DNA from: Pseudomonadota bacterium
GTDB lineage: Bacteria; Pseudomonadota; Alphaproteobacteria; Rhodobacterales; Rhodobacteraceae
Reading direction: 5' to 3'
DNA length: 36,584 nt
Assembly: GCA_018240425.1 (NCBI GenBank)
Contig: JAFEFU010000006.1
Span: 1 to 36,584 of the forward strand
Shown one piece after another: positions 1 to 9,383 of the stretch. Numbering within the stretch: the first letter of the stretch is position 1; the number at the start of each line of letters is the position of its first letter. Under the pieces are notes generated by a model. It had not been told where the DNA came from. It searched no databases and worked only from the letters and a program-made list of their open reading frames with translations. The translations under genes were made by a program, and so were the position numbers.

Positions 1-251
1 ACATAGTCGGCGTGGCCGGGGCAGTCGACGTGCGCGTAGTGGCGGTTCGCGGTCTCGTACTCGACATGCGCCGTCGAGATCGTGATCCCCCGCGCCCGCT
101 CTTCCGGCGCCGCGTCGATCTGGTCATAGGCCTTGAATTCGCCGAAATACTTGGTGATCGCCGCCGTCAGCGTCGTCTTGCCGTGGTCAACGTGGCCGAT
201 CGTGCCAACGTTCACATGCGGTTTCGTCCGTTCAAACTTCGCCTTTGCCAT
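1..251 (-). CDS. tuf: Elongation factor Tu, 5' part (cut by window edge)
   Basis: EF-Tu is the GTPase that delivers aminoacyl-tRNA to the ribosomal A site. Only the first 83 or so codons are inside the window. They begin [20 protein letters not shown] and carry the P-loop GHVDHGKTT at residues 19-27, the switch I region with RGITI, and DCPGHADY at the edge. Two ATG codons lie in tandem. The one at 251 is chosen because the AAGGAGG at 257-263 then has 5 nt spacing, and because the family starts with MAK. It is the last visible gene of the str operon, 77 bp downstream of fusA. No terminator with a T-run lies between, so cotranscription is likely. Identity is certain; whether a second tuf copy exists cannot be seen. 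Confidence 0.97.
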   Translation of the reverse strand, partial: MAKAKFERTKPHVNVGTIGHVDHGKTTLTAAITKYFGEFKAYDQIDAAPEERARGITISTAHVEYETANRHYAHVDCPGHADY

Positions 252-272
252 CATGGCCTCCTTGAATGTGGT

Positions 273-325
273 GGTGCGTGAGCCTCACGCACCCTACGGG
301 TGGTAGGGTGGGCGATCCGCCCACC
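273..325. repeat. Two palindromes between fusA and tuf
   Basis: The first palindrome (273-293) has 10-bp arms, GGTGCGTGAG and CTCACGCACC, around one base. The second (307-325) has 8-bp arms, GGTGGGCG and CGCCCACC, around ATC. Neither has a T-run on the minus strand, so they look like RNA processing or stability hairpins, or a dispersed palindromic repeat, rather than a terminator. The second resembles GTAGGGTGGGC-type intergenic repeats that I recall from other alphaproteobacteria; that is memory, not a search result. Confidence 0.6.
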
Positions 326-328
326 ACG

Positions 329-2446
<2,118 letters not shown>

Positions 2447-2469
2447 TTTCTTGTCCTCGGCTGGCCGTA

Positions 2470-2940
2470 TTACCAGCGGTAATGACTGAACGCCTTGTTG
2501 GCGTCGGCCATCTTGTGGGTGTCTTCACGTTTCTTCACTGCCGAGCCGCGCGAGTTCACAGCGTCCAGAAGCTCGCCGGCGAGACGCTCTTCCATCGTGT
2601 TCTCGTTGCGGTTCTTGGCGGCGGTGATCAGCCAGCGGATCGCCAGCGCCTCGCGGCGCTCGGGGCGGACCTCGACGGGCACCTGATAGGTGGCACCGCC
2701 GACCCGGCGCGAGCGGACCTCGAGCGAGGGCTTCACGTTGTCCAGCGCCTCGTGGAAGGCCTCGACCGGCGGGCGCTTCAGCTTGCCCTCGACCCGGTCA
2801 AGGGCCGAGTAGACGATGGTTTCGGCGACCGACTTCTTGCCGTCCACCATCAGGTTGTTCATGAACTTGGTCAGCACCCGGTCGCCGAACTTGGCATCGG
2901 GCAGAACTTCGCGCTTTTCAGCGGCGTGACGACGCGACAT
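2470..2940 (-). CDS. rpsG: 30S ribosomal protein S7
   Basis: S7 is the primary binder of the 16S rRNA 3' major domain and organises the 30S head and exit region. The 156-residue protein has the family length and begins [20 protein letters not shown]. It contains the conserved [15 protein letters not shown] segment (about residues 26-40) and [14 protein letters not shown] (about 79-92), and ends SHYRW. It sits 12 bp after rpsL and 23 bp before fusA and shares their operon. In E. coli S7 is the translational repressor of the str operon. The short rpsL-rpsG spacer here leaves little room for the same operator, so control in this organism is unknown. Confidence 0.99.
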   Translation of the reverse strand: MSRRHAAEKREVLPDAKFGDRVLTKFMNNLMVDGKKSVAETIVYSALDRVEGKLKRPPVEAFHEALDNVKPSLEVRSRRVGGATYQVPVEVRPERREALAIRWLITAAKNRNENTMEERLAGELLDAVNSRGSAVKKREDTHKMADANKAFSHYRW

Positions 2941-2952
2941 GGCGCTCTCTCC

Positions 2953-3324
2953 TTATTTCGGACGCTTGGCGCCGTACTTCGAACGACGCTGACGACGATC
3001 TTTGACGCCCTGGGTGTCGAGGACACCGCGCAGGATGTGGTAGCGGACGCCGGGAAGGTCTTTCACCCGGCCGCCGCGGATCAGGACCACGGAGTGTTCC
3101 TGAAGGTTGTGCTTCTCGCCGGGGATGTAGCTGATGACCTCGAAGCCATTGGTCAGGCGCACCTTGGCGACCTTCCGCATGGCCGAGTTCGGCTTCTTCG
3201 GCGTGGTGGTGTAGACGCGGGTGCAGACACCGCGCTTCTGCGGGCAGGATTCCAAGTGCTGGGACTTGGACTTTCTCGCGTTGGCTTCCCGGGGTTTCCG
3301 GATCAGCTGTTGGATCGTCGGCAT
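2953..3324 (-). CDS. rpsL: 30S ribosomal protein S12
   Basis: S12 lines the decoding centre and takes part in tRNA selection. The 123-residue product begins [20 protein letters not shown]. It has the decoding loop [19 protein letters not shown], whose lysine corresponds to the classical streptomycin site (wild-type sensitive residue), and [12 protein letters not shown], which contains the aspartate that RimO thiomethylates in other bacteria. ATG 3324 is chosen over an in-frame upstream extension to 3507 because S12 proteins start MPTI and the extension has no family similarity. It is the first gene of the str operon, behind the promoter at 3550-3578. The 225-bp stretch from 3325 to 3549 is an untranslated leader with no gene I can support. 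Confidence 0.99.
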   Translation of the reverse strand: MPTIQQLIRKPREANARKSKSQHLESCPQKRGVCTRVYTTTPKKPNSAMRKVAKVRLTNGFEVISYIPGEKHNLQEHSVVLIRGGRVKDLPGVRYHILRGVLDTQGVKDRRQRRSKYGAKRPK

Positions 3325-3549
3325 TAACTTCGCCCTATGTTGCAGCCCGTTCAACGTGCGCCCGTCAGCGCCGTTTCCGGGGGCTTTCGCCTTTGTCGTG
3401 CCCTGCGCGTCCGCAAAACACCAAAACCGCATGCGTCCCCTGCGCGGGGGCGACGCGGTGGAATTCCAGAGGATCGAGGCCTGCGCCCGGATCGTGACCA
3501 CTTCCATACTGATGCCCGGCCCGCGGTTGCCCGCAGCCCGAGTGGGCGC

Positions 3550-3578
3550 CGTATAGGGGGAGTCGGGGGCCTTGTCAA
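3550..3578 (-). promoter_or_regulatory. Promoter of the str operon (rpsL-rpsG-fusA-tuf)
   Basis: Read on the minus strand, TTGACA (3578-3573), a 17-bp spacer and TATACG (3555-3550) form a near-consensus housekeeping promoter. Transcription would start near 3543, giving a leader of about 220 nt before rpsL. The -35 box overlaps the stop codon (3577-3575) of the PAP2 gene lying upstream in the same direction. Confidence 0.75.
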
Positions 3579-4267
3579 CAAGGCGGGGGGGCCTGGTGGC
3601 GCGGGCTCAGCAAGGGCCGCAGCAGCACCGCGACCAGAAGCGTCAGAAGGACGGCGAAGGTGGCGTCCGACAGGAAATGGCGGCCGGCCGAGACGCGCTG
3701 GAAGATGGTCGCGGCGGCCAGGAGGAGGGCGGCGATCCGCACGCTCCAGTGCAGGGGCGCGGGCAGAAGGCGCGTCAGGCAGAAGAGCGAGACCGCCAGC
3801 GCGGTCGCCGCCGACACCTCGCCCGAGACGAACGAGCAGTTGGCGCTGCACTGGTCGGCAGGCTGCCAGAAGGGCGTGAAGGCATGGGCCCCGCCAAACT
3901 GGCCGACATCGGCGGGCCGCGCCCGGCCCCAGTGCGATTTCAGCCCGACGTTGACCAAGAGGATCGGTGCCAGCAGATAAAGGGCCAGGATATAGGTCCA
4001 GACCCGCGCCGCCGCCTTCCGCCCCGTCGCCAGGCAGATCCCCGCGCCGGCCAGGGCGGCCGCGGCCATCAGGTTGGACAGGTTCCAGACCAGCAGGCGG
4101 AAGCCTTCGGACAGGGGCTGCCCGCCCAAGGGGAAGCCGTCTCCGGGGACGTAGAAAGCGCCCGACACCGCCAGATCGAGGCGCGGGAAGGCGGCGAAGA
4201 TCAGCGCCGCCAGCAAAAGGGCCGCCAGGGTCGCGGCAAGCGGGCCGATACGGTCAGGGGCCTGCAT
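3575..4267 (-). CDS. PAP2-family membrane phosphatase with an SGE active-site variant
   Basis: This is a type 2 phosphatidic-acid-phosphatase-fold membrane enzyme, a family that dephosphorylates lipid phosphates such as undecaprenyl pyrophosphate or lipid A. From ATG 4267 it has 230 residues and about six hydrophobic segments. Motif 1 is intact (K110, then RP at 117-118 in KSHWGRARP), and so is motif 3 (R191-x5-H197-x3-D201 in [11 protein letters not shown]). Motif 2 reads VSGE (147-150) where the family has PSGH, so the usual acid/base histidine is a glutamate. The start is chosen because it overlaps the GT39 gene by 14 bp; an upstream in-frame ATG at 4312 would deepen the overlap. As last gene of the glycosyltransferase cassette it may remove a lipid phosphate before or after glycosylation; the substrate is inferred. 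Confidence 0.85.
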   Translation of the reverse strand: MQAPDRIGPLAATLAALLLAALIFAAFPRLDLAVSGAFYVPGDGFPLGGQPLSEGFRLLVWNLSNLMAAAALAGAGICLATGRKAAARVWTYILALYLLAPILLVNVGLKSHWGRARPADVGQFGGAHAFTPFWQPADQCSANCSFVSGEVSAATALAVSLFCLTRLLPAPLHWSVRIAALLLAAATIFQRVSAGRHFLSDATFAVLLTLLVAVLLRPLLSPRHQAPPPC

Positions 4268-5717
4268 CGCAGCCCTCGGGCAGCAGATAGGCGGCAAGGT
4301 GCCATTTCGCATAGGCTCCGCCCGCCGTGTCGAAGCTGCGCAGCGCCGGGACCGGGCGGCCGTCGCAGACCGGCGGGCCGGCCAGCACCATCAGCACCGG
4401 ACCGGGGTCCTTCGGCAGGGGGAAGGTCTGTTCGTAGTAGTTGCGCGGCCGGCCCGCGGGCCGCGGGCCGTAGAAGGACAGGCCCGACCCCCGGCCCGTA
4501 TGGAAGAGGTCGGCAAGGATGTCGCGGTCGAAGGAATAGACCGCCCCCACTCCGGCCTCGTGCGCCGTGACGATGATCTGGCGGCTGAGATCGGCCCGGC
4601 CCAGGTAGCGCTTCAGCAGCGGAGCACCGCCCGCCTCGGGCCAGGGGGCAACGATCGTCAGCAGCGGCAGCGCCAGCGACAGCGCCCCGTTCAGCGCCAG
4701 CGACCAGCCGAGAAGGCGGGGAAAGCGGCGTTGCAGCCACAGGACCGCCGCCAGGGTTCCGGCGAAATAGGCGGCGATCGCCCAGTTGGCATAGGCGCGC
4801 GACAGAAGCGCCTGCCCGCAGACGATGGCGACGATCGGCAGGGACATCAGCAGCAGCGCCCGCAGCCTCGGATCGCTCCGCGCACCCCAAGGCGCCGCCA
4901 GAAGCGCCGCGAACAGGATCGGGCCGGCCACCGCGAACTGCGCGGCGAGGAAGGCCGCCGCCTTGCCCGGATGCAGACCGGCCAGCGGCCGGTCCTCGCG
5001 CACCCAGCCCACATTGTCCATCGTGTGGCTGACCGTCGCCAGCCCATGCGTCAGGTTCCACAGGATGTTGGGCAGGATGGTCAGGGCGAACGCGGCCAGA
5101 AGCAGCGCCGTGTTGCGCCAGCCGGGACGCATCTGCGGCACCAAGGCCGCGGCGAGACCCGCCCCCAGCAGGAAATAGGCCCCCGCATACTTGGCCATGC
5201 AGGCCGCCCCCGCCGCCGCCCCGGCCAGAAGCGCGAACCGGGCCTGCCGGCCCTCGGCCAGCCGGAACCAGGCAAGAAGCGCCAGCGCGTAGAAAGGCGC
5301 CATCACCGTGTCGGTCGAGATCAGAAGGCTGCCGAGTGCGGCGAAGGGCAGGGTCACATAGGCCAGCGCCACCGCGACCGCCGCCCGCCGCCCCGCGATC
5401 CGCGCCGCCAGCGCCGCAAGGATCATCGCCGCCGCCCCGTGCAGGAGCGCCCCCGGCATCCTGACCCAAAAGGGCGCGTCGCTGCCCGCCAGCCCGGTCG
5501 CCAGCCGGATCACCCAGGCGATCAGCGGCGGCTTCGAATAATAGCCGAAGTCGAGATGCCGGCCCCAGAGCCAGTACTGGCTTTCATCGACGAAAAGGTC
5601 GGTGCGGTCGAAGGCGAGAAGCAGCAGCCGCAGGCCGGTCACCAGGGCCACGGCGGCCAGCGCCGGCGCCGCCCAGCCGCCCTCTGCGGGTGCCGGAGCG
5701 TCAGGCCGGGTTGCCAC
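4254..5717 (-). CDS. GT39-family (ArnT-like) polyprenyl-phosphate-sugar transferase
   Basis: This is a polytopic GT-C-fold glycosyltransferase that uses a polyprenyl-phosphate sugar and transfers it at the periplasmic face of the inner membrane, as ArnT does to lipid A. It has 487 residues with ten or more hydrophobic segments. The first periplasmic loop carries the catalytic DE (D44-E45 in LFVDESQYWLWG), then DFGYYSKPPLIAW around 57-68, the classic GT39 signature. A soluble C-terminal part contains YSFDRD and FYGPRPAGRPRNYYEQTF. The start is GTG at 5717, overlapping the LAB_N gene by 17 bp; the stop overlaps the PAP2 gene by 14 bp, so translation is coupled. A lipid A or core sugar acceptor is likely from context; the sugar and acceptor cannot be read from sequence. 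Confidence 0.85.
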   Translation of the reverse strand: MATRPDAPAPAEGGWAAPALAAVALVTGLRLLLLAFDRTDLFVDESQYWLWGRHLDFGYYSKPPLIAWVIRLATGLAGSDAPFWVRMPGALLHGAAAMILAALAARIAGRRAAVAVALAYVTLPFAALGSLLISTDTVMAPFYALALLAWFRLAEGRQARFALLAGAAAGAACMAKYAGAYFLLGAGLAAALVPQMRPGWRNTALLLAAFALTILPNILWNLTHGLATVSHTMDNVGWVREDRPLAGLHPGKAAAFLAAQFAVAGPILFAALLAAPWGARSDPRLRALLLMSLPIVAIVCGQALLSRAYANWAIAAYFAGTLAAVLWLQRRFPRLLGWSLALNGALSLALPLLTIVAPWPEAGGAPLLKRYLGRADLSRQIIVTAHEAGVGAVYSFDRDILADLFHTGRGSGLSFYGPRPAGRPRNYYEQTFPLPKDPGPVLMVLAGPPVCDGRPVPALRSFDTAGGAYAKWHLAAYLLPEGCDAGP

Positions 5718-6009
5718 GCCGGTGCTGCCTGATGAGCCACAGGTTGCGCGAATAGATCAGCACCCCCGGCAGCTGGCCGAGGATGATCACCGGGTCGAGC
5801 TTGTGGATGCCATACAGAAGGACGATCAGCCCGCCCATGATCGAGAAATACCAGAAGGTGACCGGCACCACCGAGCGCCCCGCCCTCTCGGAGGCCAGCC
5901 ACTGCACGAGGAAGCGGCCGGTGAACATCAGCTGGCCGAACAGGCCGAACACGATCCAGGCGAGGTCGGCGGCGGTGTCTGCATGCAGCATCGTCATCAG
6001 GTGATACAT
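5701..6009 (-). CDS. LAB_N domain small membrane protein
   Basis: This 102-residue membrane protein consists of one LAB_N domain (the 'lipid A biosynthesis N-terminal' family) and nothing else. Typical stretches are FGLFGQLMFTGRFLVQWLAS (about 21-40), PVTFWYFSIMGGLIVLLYGI and DPVIILGQLPGVLIYSRNLW, giving three hydrophobic helices. Stand-alone LAB_N proteins often sit beside DPM1-like synthases and GT39 transferases; in Rhizobium a comparable small protein (RgtF) is reported to work with the synthase RgtE. It lies 9 bp after the GT2 gene and overlaps the GT39 gene by 17 bp. A role in making, anchoring or flipping the polyprenyl-phosphate sugar is inferred. It is not LpxB: the glycosyltransferase domain is absent. 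Confidence 0.85.
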   Translation of the reverse strand: MYHLMTMLHADTAADLAWIVFGLFGQLMFTGRFLVQWLASERAGRSVVPVTFWYFSIMGGLIVLLYGIHKLDPVIILGQLPGVLIYSRNLWLIRQHRRGNPA

Positions 6010-6018
6010 GGCCGCCCC

Positions 6019-6753
6019 CTATGCGCCGCGCACGCCGGTTTCGGTGGGGCGGGATTTCTTCCGGCGCCGGATCAGCCACATCACGCCGAAAAGGTCGACC
6101 GCGCCCACCAGCCCGCGCTGGAGATTGTTGTAGTTGGACCGCCCGGCCTGCCGCGCCCGGTGGCCGACATCGACATGCATGACCTGCCAGCCGTCCCGCG
6201 CGAACAGCGCCGGCAGATAACGGTGCATGTGGTCGAAATAGGGCAGCGCCAGATAGGCCTCGCGGCGGAAGCCCTTCAGCCCGCAGCCGGTGTCGCGAGT
6301 GCCGTCGTTCAGAAGCCGGCTGCGCAGGCCGTTGGCAAAGCGCGAGGCCAGCCGCTTGGACAGGGTGTCGCGCCGCCCGACGCGCTGGCCGGCGACGATG
6401 CCGATGGCGGCGCGGGCCGGGTCCATCAGCGGCAGGAAGAGCTTGGGCAGTTCCTCGGGCGGGTTCTGGCCGTCGCCGTCCAGCGTGCAGACGATCGCGC
6501 CCCGTGCCGCGCGCACGCCGCTGTTGACGGCAGCGCTCTGGCCGCCGGAACGGTCGTGGCGGACAAGGCGCAGGTGCGGCCGCGACTCCATCAGCCGCTC
6601 GACCGCCGCGCCGGTGCCGTCGTCCGACCCGTCGTCGACGACGATGACCTCATACTCGGCCTTGCCGGTGCAGGCCCGGTCGATTTCGTCAAGAAGGGCG
6701 CCGACATTCTCGGCCTCGTTCCGGGCGGGAATGACGATGGAGACGGTGGGCAT
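6019..6753 (-). CDS. DPM1/ArnC-type polyprenyl-phosphate glycosyltransferase (GT2)
   Basis: This GT-A family 2 enzyme is expected to join a nucleotide sugar to polyprenyl phosphate on the cytoplasmic side. From ATG 6753 it has 244 residues: VSIVIPARNEAENVG at the N terminus, the nucleotide-binding VVDDGSDDGT (38-47), the metal-binding DGDG (92-95) in LDGDGQNPPEE, and DTGCGLKGFRREAYL. It lacks the C-terminal membrane pair of ArnC/GtrB and resembles soluble DPM1. A TTG six bases upstream (6759) has better spacing (5 nt) from AGGA; the ATG is kept because MPTVSIVIP is the usual N terminus. It is the first gene of the GT2, LAB_N, GT39, PAP2 cassette and would supply the donor for the GT39 enzyme. 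The sugar is not determinable from sequence. Confidence 0.88.
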   Translation of the reverse strand: MPTVSIVIPARNEAENVGALLDEIDRACTGKAEYEVIVVDDGSDDGTGAAVERLMESRPHLRLVRHDRSGGQSAAVNSGVRAARGAIVCTLDGDGQNPPEELPKLFLPLMDPARAAIGIVAGQRVGRRDTLSKRLASRFANGLRSRLLNDGTRDTGCGLKGFRREAYLALPYFDHMHRYLPALFARDGWQVMHVDVGHRARQAGRSNYNNLQRGLVGAVDLFGVMWLIRRRKKSRPTETGVRGA

Positions 6754-6787
6754 GGTCAAGGCGGTCCTGGGCTGAGCCGATCGTCTG

Positions 6788-6816
6788 GTGCTACTTCACG
6801 ACCGGCGCGAAGTAAA
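6788..6816 (-). promoter_or_regulatory. Possible promoter of the glycosyltransferase cassette
   Basis: On the minus strand TTTACT (6816-6811), 17 bp and TAGCAC (6793-6788) lie 35 bp before the GT2 start. The boxes are weak matches. An inverted repeat TACTTC/GAAGTA (6792-6797 and 6809-6814) overlaps the spacer and could be an operator or a leader hairpin. Confidence 0.25.
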
Positions 6817-6842
6817 TGCGCGACACCCGGAGGCCGGCGGCG

Positions 6843-7736
6843 TCACGCAGTCTCGCCCGCCTCGGCGGCCAGCCGCGACAGGCGCCGTTCGCGCTGGAAG
6901 GTATAGACGCCGGTGGCGACGACGATGGCGCTGCCGATCAGGGTGAGGCCGTCGGGGAACTGGTGGAACACGACCCAGCCCAGCACGATCGAGGCGACCA
7001 GAGAGGTGTAGCGCAGCGGCGCGACGATCGCGATGTCGCCCACCCGCATTGCCATCACCACGGTAAGATAGCCCGCGATCAGCAGCGCCGCCGCCGCGGC
7101 GATGATGAGCATCTGGCCGGCCGAGGGGGCCACGACCTCGGTGAAGGGCAGGACCGCCGCCGCCGAGACGGCGACCGAGGAAGAGGCGAGGAAGGCGACC
7201 GTCGCCGACGGGATGCCGGACGAGATCCGCCGGGTGGCGAGGTCGCGCAGGACCACGAAGGCGACCGACGCCAGCCCCAGCACCGACCAGCGGTCAAACC
7301 CCTCGGTCCCCGGCCGCACGATCAGCATGACCCCCACGAAGCCGATGAGGATCGCCGTCGCCCGCCGCCAGCCGACCTTTTCGCCGAAGATCAGCGCCGC
7401 CGCCAGCGTTACCGCCAGGGGCAGGCACTGCATGATCGCCGACAGGTTGGCGATCTGCATGTGCTTCAGCGCGACGAGGAAGGTGAAGGTCGATCCGACC
7501 TCGCCCACCGTCCTCAGCGCGATCCACAGCCGGTCGCGCCCCTGCGGCATCCGCAGCCCGCCGGTCGCCAGCCCGAGAAGCCCCAGCGCCACGAGCGTGA
7601 GACAGCCGCGCAGGACGATGGCCTCGAACACCGGAAAGTCGCGGGTCACGGCCTTCATGCAGGCGTCGTTGACCGCGAAGGTCACCATCGCCGCCGTCAT
7701 CAGCCCCGCCCCGCGGATATTGTCGGATATCGCCAT
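6843..7736 (-). CDS. EamA/DMT-superfamily permease
   Basis: This is an inner-membrane drug/metabolite transporter with 297 residues from ATG 7736 and about ten hydrophobic helices in two EamA halves (roughly residues 8-138 and 150-280). Family-type stretches include AGLMTAAMVTFAVNDACMK near the start, FGEKVGWRRATAILIGFVGV closing the first half, and APLRYTSLVASIVLGWVVFH in the second. An in-frame extension to 7892 is rejected: it is not hydrophobic, lacks family similarity and would overlap the secE promoter region. GGGAA lies just before the chosen ATG. The gene is divergent from secE and lies 89 bp upstream of the glycosyltransferase cassette in the same direction. The substrate is unknown; export of a small metabolite is the usual guess. 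Confidence 0.85.
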   Translation of the reverse strand: MAISDNIRGAGLMTAAMVTFAVNDACMKAVTRDFPVFEAIVLRGCLTLVALGLLGLATGGLRMPQGRDRLWIALRTVGEVGSTFTFLVALKHMQIANLSAIMQCLPLAVTLAAALIFGEKVGWRRATAILIGFVGVMLIVRPGTEGFDRWSVLGLASVAFVVLRDLATRRISSGIPSATVAFLASSSVAVSAAAVLPFTEVVAPSAGQMLIIAAAAALLIAGYLTVVMAMRVGDIAIVAPLRYTSLVASIVLGWVVFHQFPDGLTLIGSAIVVATGVYTFQRERRLSRLAAEAGETA

Positions 7737-7840
7737 CGTTCCCGGCCCCTGTCTGCCCGGCAGCCCCGGCGCCACGGCGAATGTCCACGCCATCCCTAGC
7801 CTCAACCGGCACTGAATGACAATGGCGGGCACCGCTGCCC

Positions 7841-7869
7841 TTGAAATCGCGGGCGGGGCAGCGTATCTG
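7841..7869 (+). promoter_or_regulatory. Promoter of secE and the rif cluster
   Basis: TTGAAA (7841-7846), a 17-bp spacer and TATCTG (7864-7869) are followed by the secE start 37 bp downstream, giving a leader of about 30 nt. Nothing else is seen in the divergent secE/EamA spacer. No tRNA-Trp or second tuf gene, which often precede secE in proteobacteria, is present here. Confidence 0.55.
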
Positions 7870-7906
7870 GCCCCATTCAGTTCGCAGACCACGACAGGGC
7901 AGACAC

Positions 7907-8098
7907 ATGGCCAATCCCCTTCAGTTCCTCCAGCAGGTGCGGTCCGAGGTGGGCAAGGTCACCTGGCCATCGCGGCGCGAGGTGGTGCTGACCACGGTGA
8001 TGGTCCTCTTGATGGCGGCGCTGACCGCCACCTTCTTCGCGCTGGTGGACATGTTGATCCAGTTCGGTCTCCAGATGATCCTTGGCCAGGCCCTCTGA
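7907..8098 (+). CDS. secE: Preprotein translocase subunit SecE
   Basis: SecE is the essential clamp subunit of the SecYEG translocon in the inner membrane. The product has 63 residues, the single-helix short form typical of alphaproteobacteria. It has an amphipathic N terminus with the hallmark VRSEVGKVTWPSRREV (about 11-26), followed by one transmembrane helix (about 28-57). It starts at ATG 7907 (MANPLQFLQQ). It is the first gene of the rif cluster, as in most bacteria, and lies 196 bp before nusG, a larger gap than the usual secE-nusG junction. Confidence 0.96.
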   Translation: MANPLQFLQQVRSEVGKVTWPSRREVVLTTVMVLLMAALTATFFALVDMLIQFGLQMILGQAL

Positions 8099-8119
8099 CC
8101 GGCGGGCGGCAACAGGCGC

Positions 8120-8148
8120 TTGAATTCGCCGGCCTTCGCCGCTAGATG
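8120..8148 (+). promoter_or_regulatory. Possible internal promoter for nusG and the ribosomal protein genes
   Basis: TTGAAT (8120-8125), a 17-bp spacer and TAGATG (8143-8148) lie in the secE-nusG spacer. TAGAT-type -10 boxes are plausible in Rhodobacterales, but the match is moderate. Transcription from here would start near 8155, just before the hairpin at 8170-8202. Confidence 0.4.
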
Positions 8149-8169
8149 AGCGGGGCTTTTCCGGGACCG

Positions 8170-8202
8170 GCGCGCGGCGATTCGGCATGCGCGCTGTTTT
8201 TT
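8170..8202 (+). terminator. Hairpin with T-run between secE and nusG (possible attenuator)
   Basis: GCGCGC arms (8170-8175 and 8189-8194) are followed by TG and six T (8197-8202). The arms are short and the loop is 13 nt, so this is a weak intrinsic terminator at best. Since nusG and the ribosomal protein genes follow in the same direction, partial attenuation is more plausible than complete termination. Confidence 0.3.
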
Positions 8203-8294
8203 GTTCGGGCAAACCCGGCTAAAGCGTGGGGCAACCCGCTGAACTGATTGAATGATCCGGCACGAGCCTGCCGGCGAAGCGAGGTCTGAGGCAG

Positions 8295-8828
8295 ATGGCG
8301 AAGCGGTGGTATTCGGTGAGCGTCCTCTCGAATTTCGAGAAGAAGATCGCCGAACAGATCAAGCAGGCCGTAAGCGAGAAGGGCCTCGAGGACGAGATCG
8401 ACGAGGTTCTCGTGCCGACCGAAGAGGTCATCGAGATCCGCCGCGGCAAGAAGGTCACGTCGGAACGCCGCTTCATGCCCGGCTATGTGCTGGTGCACAT
8501 GGACATGTCGGACCGGGGCTATCACCTGATCACCTCGATCAACCGGGTGACGGGCTTCCTCGGGCCGCAGGGCCGGCCGATGCCGATGCGCGATGCCGAG
8601 GTCAACGGCATCCTCAAGCGGGCGCAGGAAGGCACCGAACAGCCGCGCAACCTGATCCGCTTCGAGATCGGCGAGAACGTGAAGGTGTCCGACGGCCCGT
8701 TCGAAGGCTTCTCGGGCATGGTCGAGGAAGTGGACGAGGCGCACAACCGGCTCAAGGTCACCGTCTCGATCTTCGGCCGGCCGACGCCGGTGGAGCTGGA
8801 ATTCACGCAGGTGGCGAAGGTCGCCTGA
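8295..8828 (+). CDS. nusG: Transcription termination/antitermination factor NusG
   Basis: NusG binds the RNA polymerase clamp, aids processivity and Rho-dependent termination, and contacts ribosomal S10. It has 177 residues. The NGN domain occupies about 1-110, with the start MAKRWYSVSVLSNFEKKIAE, the RRFMPGYVLVHM strand-helix and VTGFLG. A KOW domain spans about 125-177, with GENVKVSDGPFEGFSGMVEE. Length and domain order are normal for an alphaproteobacterium. It starts at ATG 8295. It follows secE after 196 bp and precedes rplK by 99 bp, as usual in rif clusters. Confidence 0.98.
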   Translation: MAKRWYSVSVLSNFEKKIAEQIKQAVSEKGLEDEIDEVLVPTEEVIEIRRGKKVTSERRFMPGYVLVHMDMSDRGYHLITSINRVTGFLGPQGRPMPMRDAEVNGILKRAQEGTEQPRNLIRFEIGENVKVSDGPFEGFSGMVEEVDEAHNRLKVTVSIFGRPTPVELEFTQVAKVA

Positions 8829-8878
8829 CGTTGAACGTGGGAGGCCGAGGCAGCGCCAGGGCCGCACCACTAAGCAAG

Positions 8879-8905
8879 GCCCCGCCGAACGGTTCGGCGC
8901 GGGGC
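8879..8905 (+). promoter_or_regulatory. Hairpin in the nusG-rplK spacer
   Basis: GCCCC-GCCGAA (8879-8889) pairs with TTCGGC-GGGGC (8893-8905), an 11-bp stem with a 2-nt bulge at 8899-8900 and a three-base loop. No T-run follows, so it is not an intrinsic terminator. It sits just upstream of the rplK ribosome-binding site (AAAGGAGAG, 8913-8919). It could be an RNA-processing site or take part in ribosomal-protein feedback; neither can be shown here. Confidence 0.45.
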
Positions 8906-8927
8906 ATGTGACAAAGGAGAGGGCCAG

Positions 8928-9380
8928 ATGGCCAAGAAGGTAATGGGCAGCCTCAAGCTGCAAGTGAAGGCGGGGCAGGCCAACCCATCCCCGCCGATCG
9001 GTCCGGCGCTGGGTCAGCGCGGGATCAACATCATGGAATTCTGCAAGGCGTTCAACGCCAAGACGCAGGACATCGAGCCCGGCTCGCCGGTTCCGGTGAT
9101 CATCACCTACTACGCCGACAAGTCCTTCTCGTTCGAGATGAAGACGGCGCCGGCCTCGTTCTACCTGAAGAAGGCCGCGGGCCTGAAGCCGGTGGGCAAG
9201 CGCAACCGTCCGAAGGGCTCGACCAAGCCGGGCCGCGAAATCGCCGGCACCGTGACCGTGGCTCAGGTGCGCCAGATCGCCGAAGCCAAGATGAAGGACC
9301 TGTCGGCGAACGACATCGACGCGGCGATGAAGATCATCCTCGGCTCGGCGAAGTCGATCGGTATCGAGGTGAAGGGGTAA
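8928..9380 (+). CDS. rplK: 50S ribosomal protein L11
   Basis: L11 forms the GTPase-associated centre with 23S rRNA helices 43-44 and is needed for RelA-type stringent signalling. The 150-residue product has the N-terminal [20 protein letters not shown] with the proline-rich hinge, then [12 protein letters not shown], and the C-terminal RNA-binding domain with [20 protein letters not shown] and [14 protein letters not shown]. It starts at ATG 8928 behind AAAGGAGAG. Its stop codon lies 3 nt before the rplA start, so the two are translationally coupled, as in the classical L11-L1 operon. Confidence 0.99.
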   Translation: MAKKVMGSLKLQVKAGQANPSPPIGPALGQRGINIMEFCKAFNAKTQDIEPGSPVPVIITYYADKSFSFEMKTAPASFYLKKAAGLKPVGKRNRPKGSTKPGREIAGTVTVAQVRQIAEAKMKDLSANDIDAAMKIILGSAKSIGIEVKG

Positions 9381-9383
9381 ATC

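Noticed and set aside
6843..7892. Longer EamA protein starting at 7892
   Set aside because: The extra 52 residues are polar, have no family similarity and would overlap the secE promoter; ATG 7736 gives the normal length.
7737..7906. A tRNA-Trp or second tuf gene before secE
   Set aside because: Neither is present; the spacer holds only the candidate promoter.
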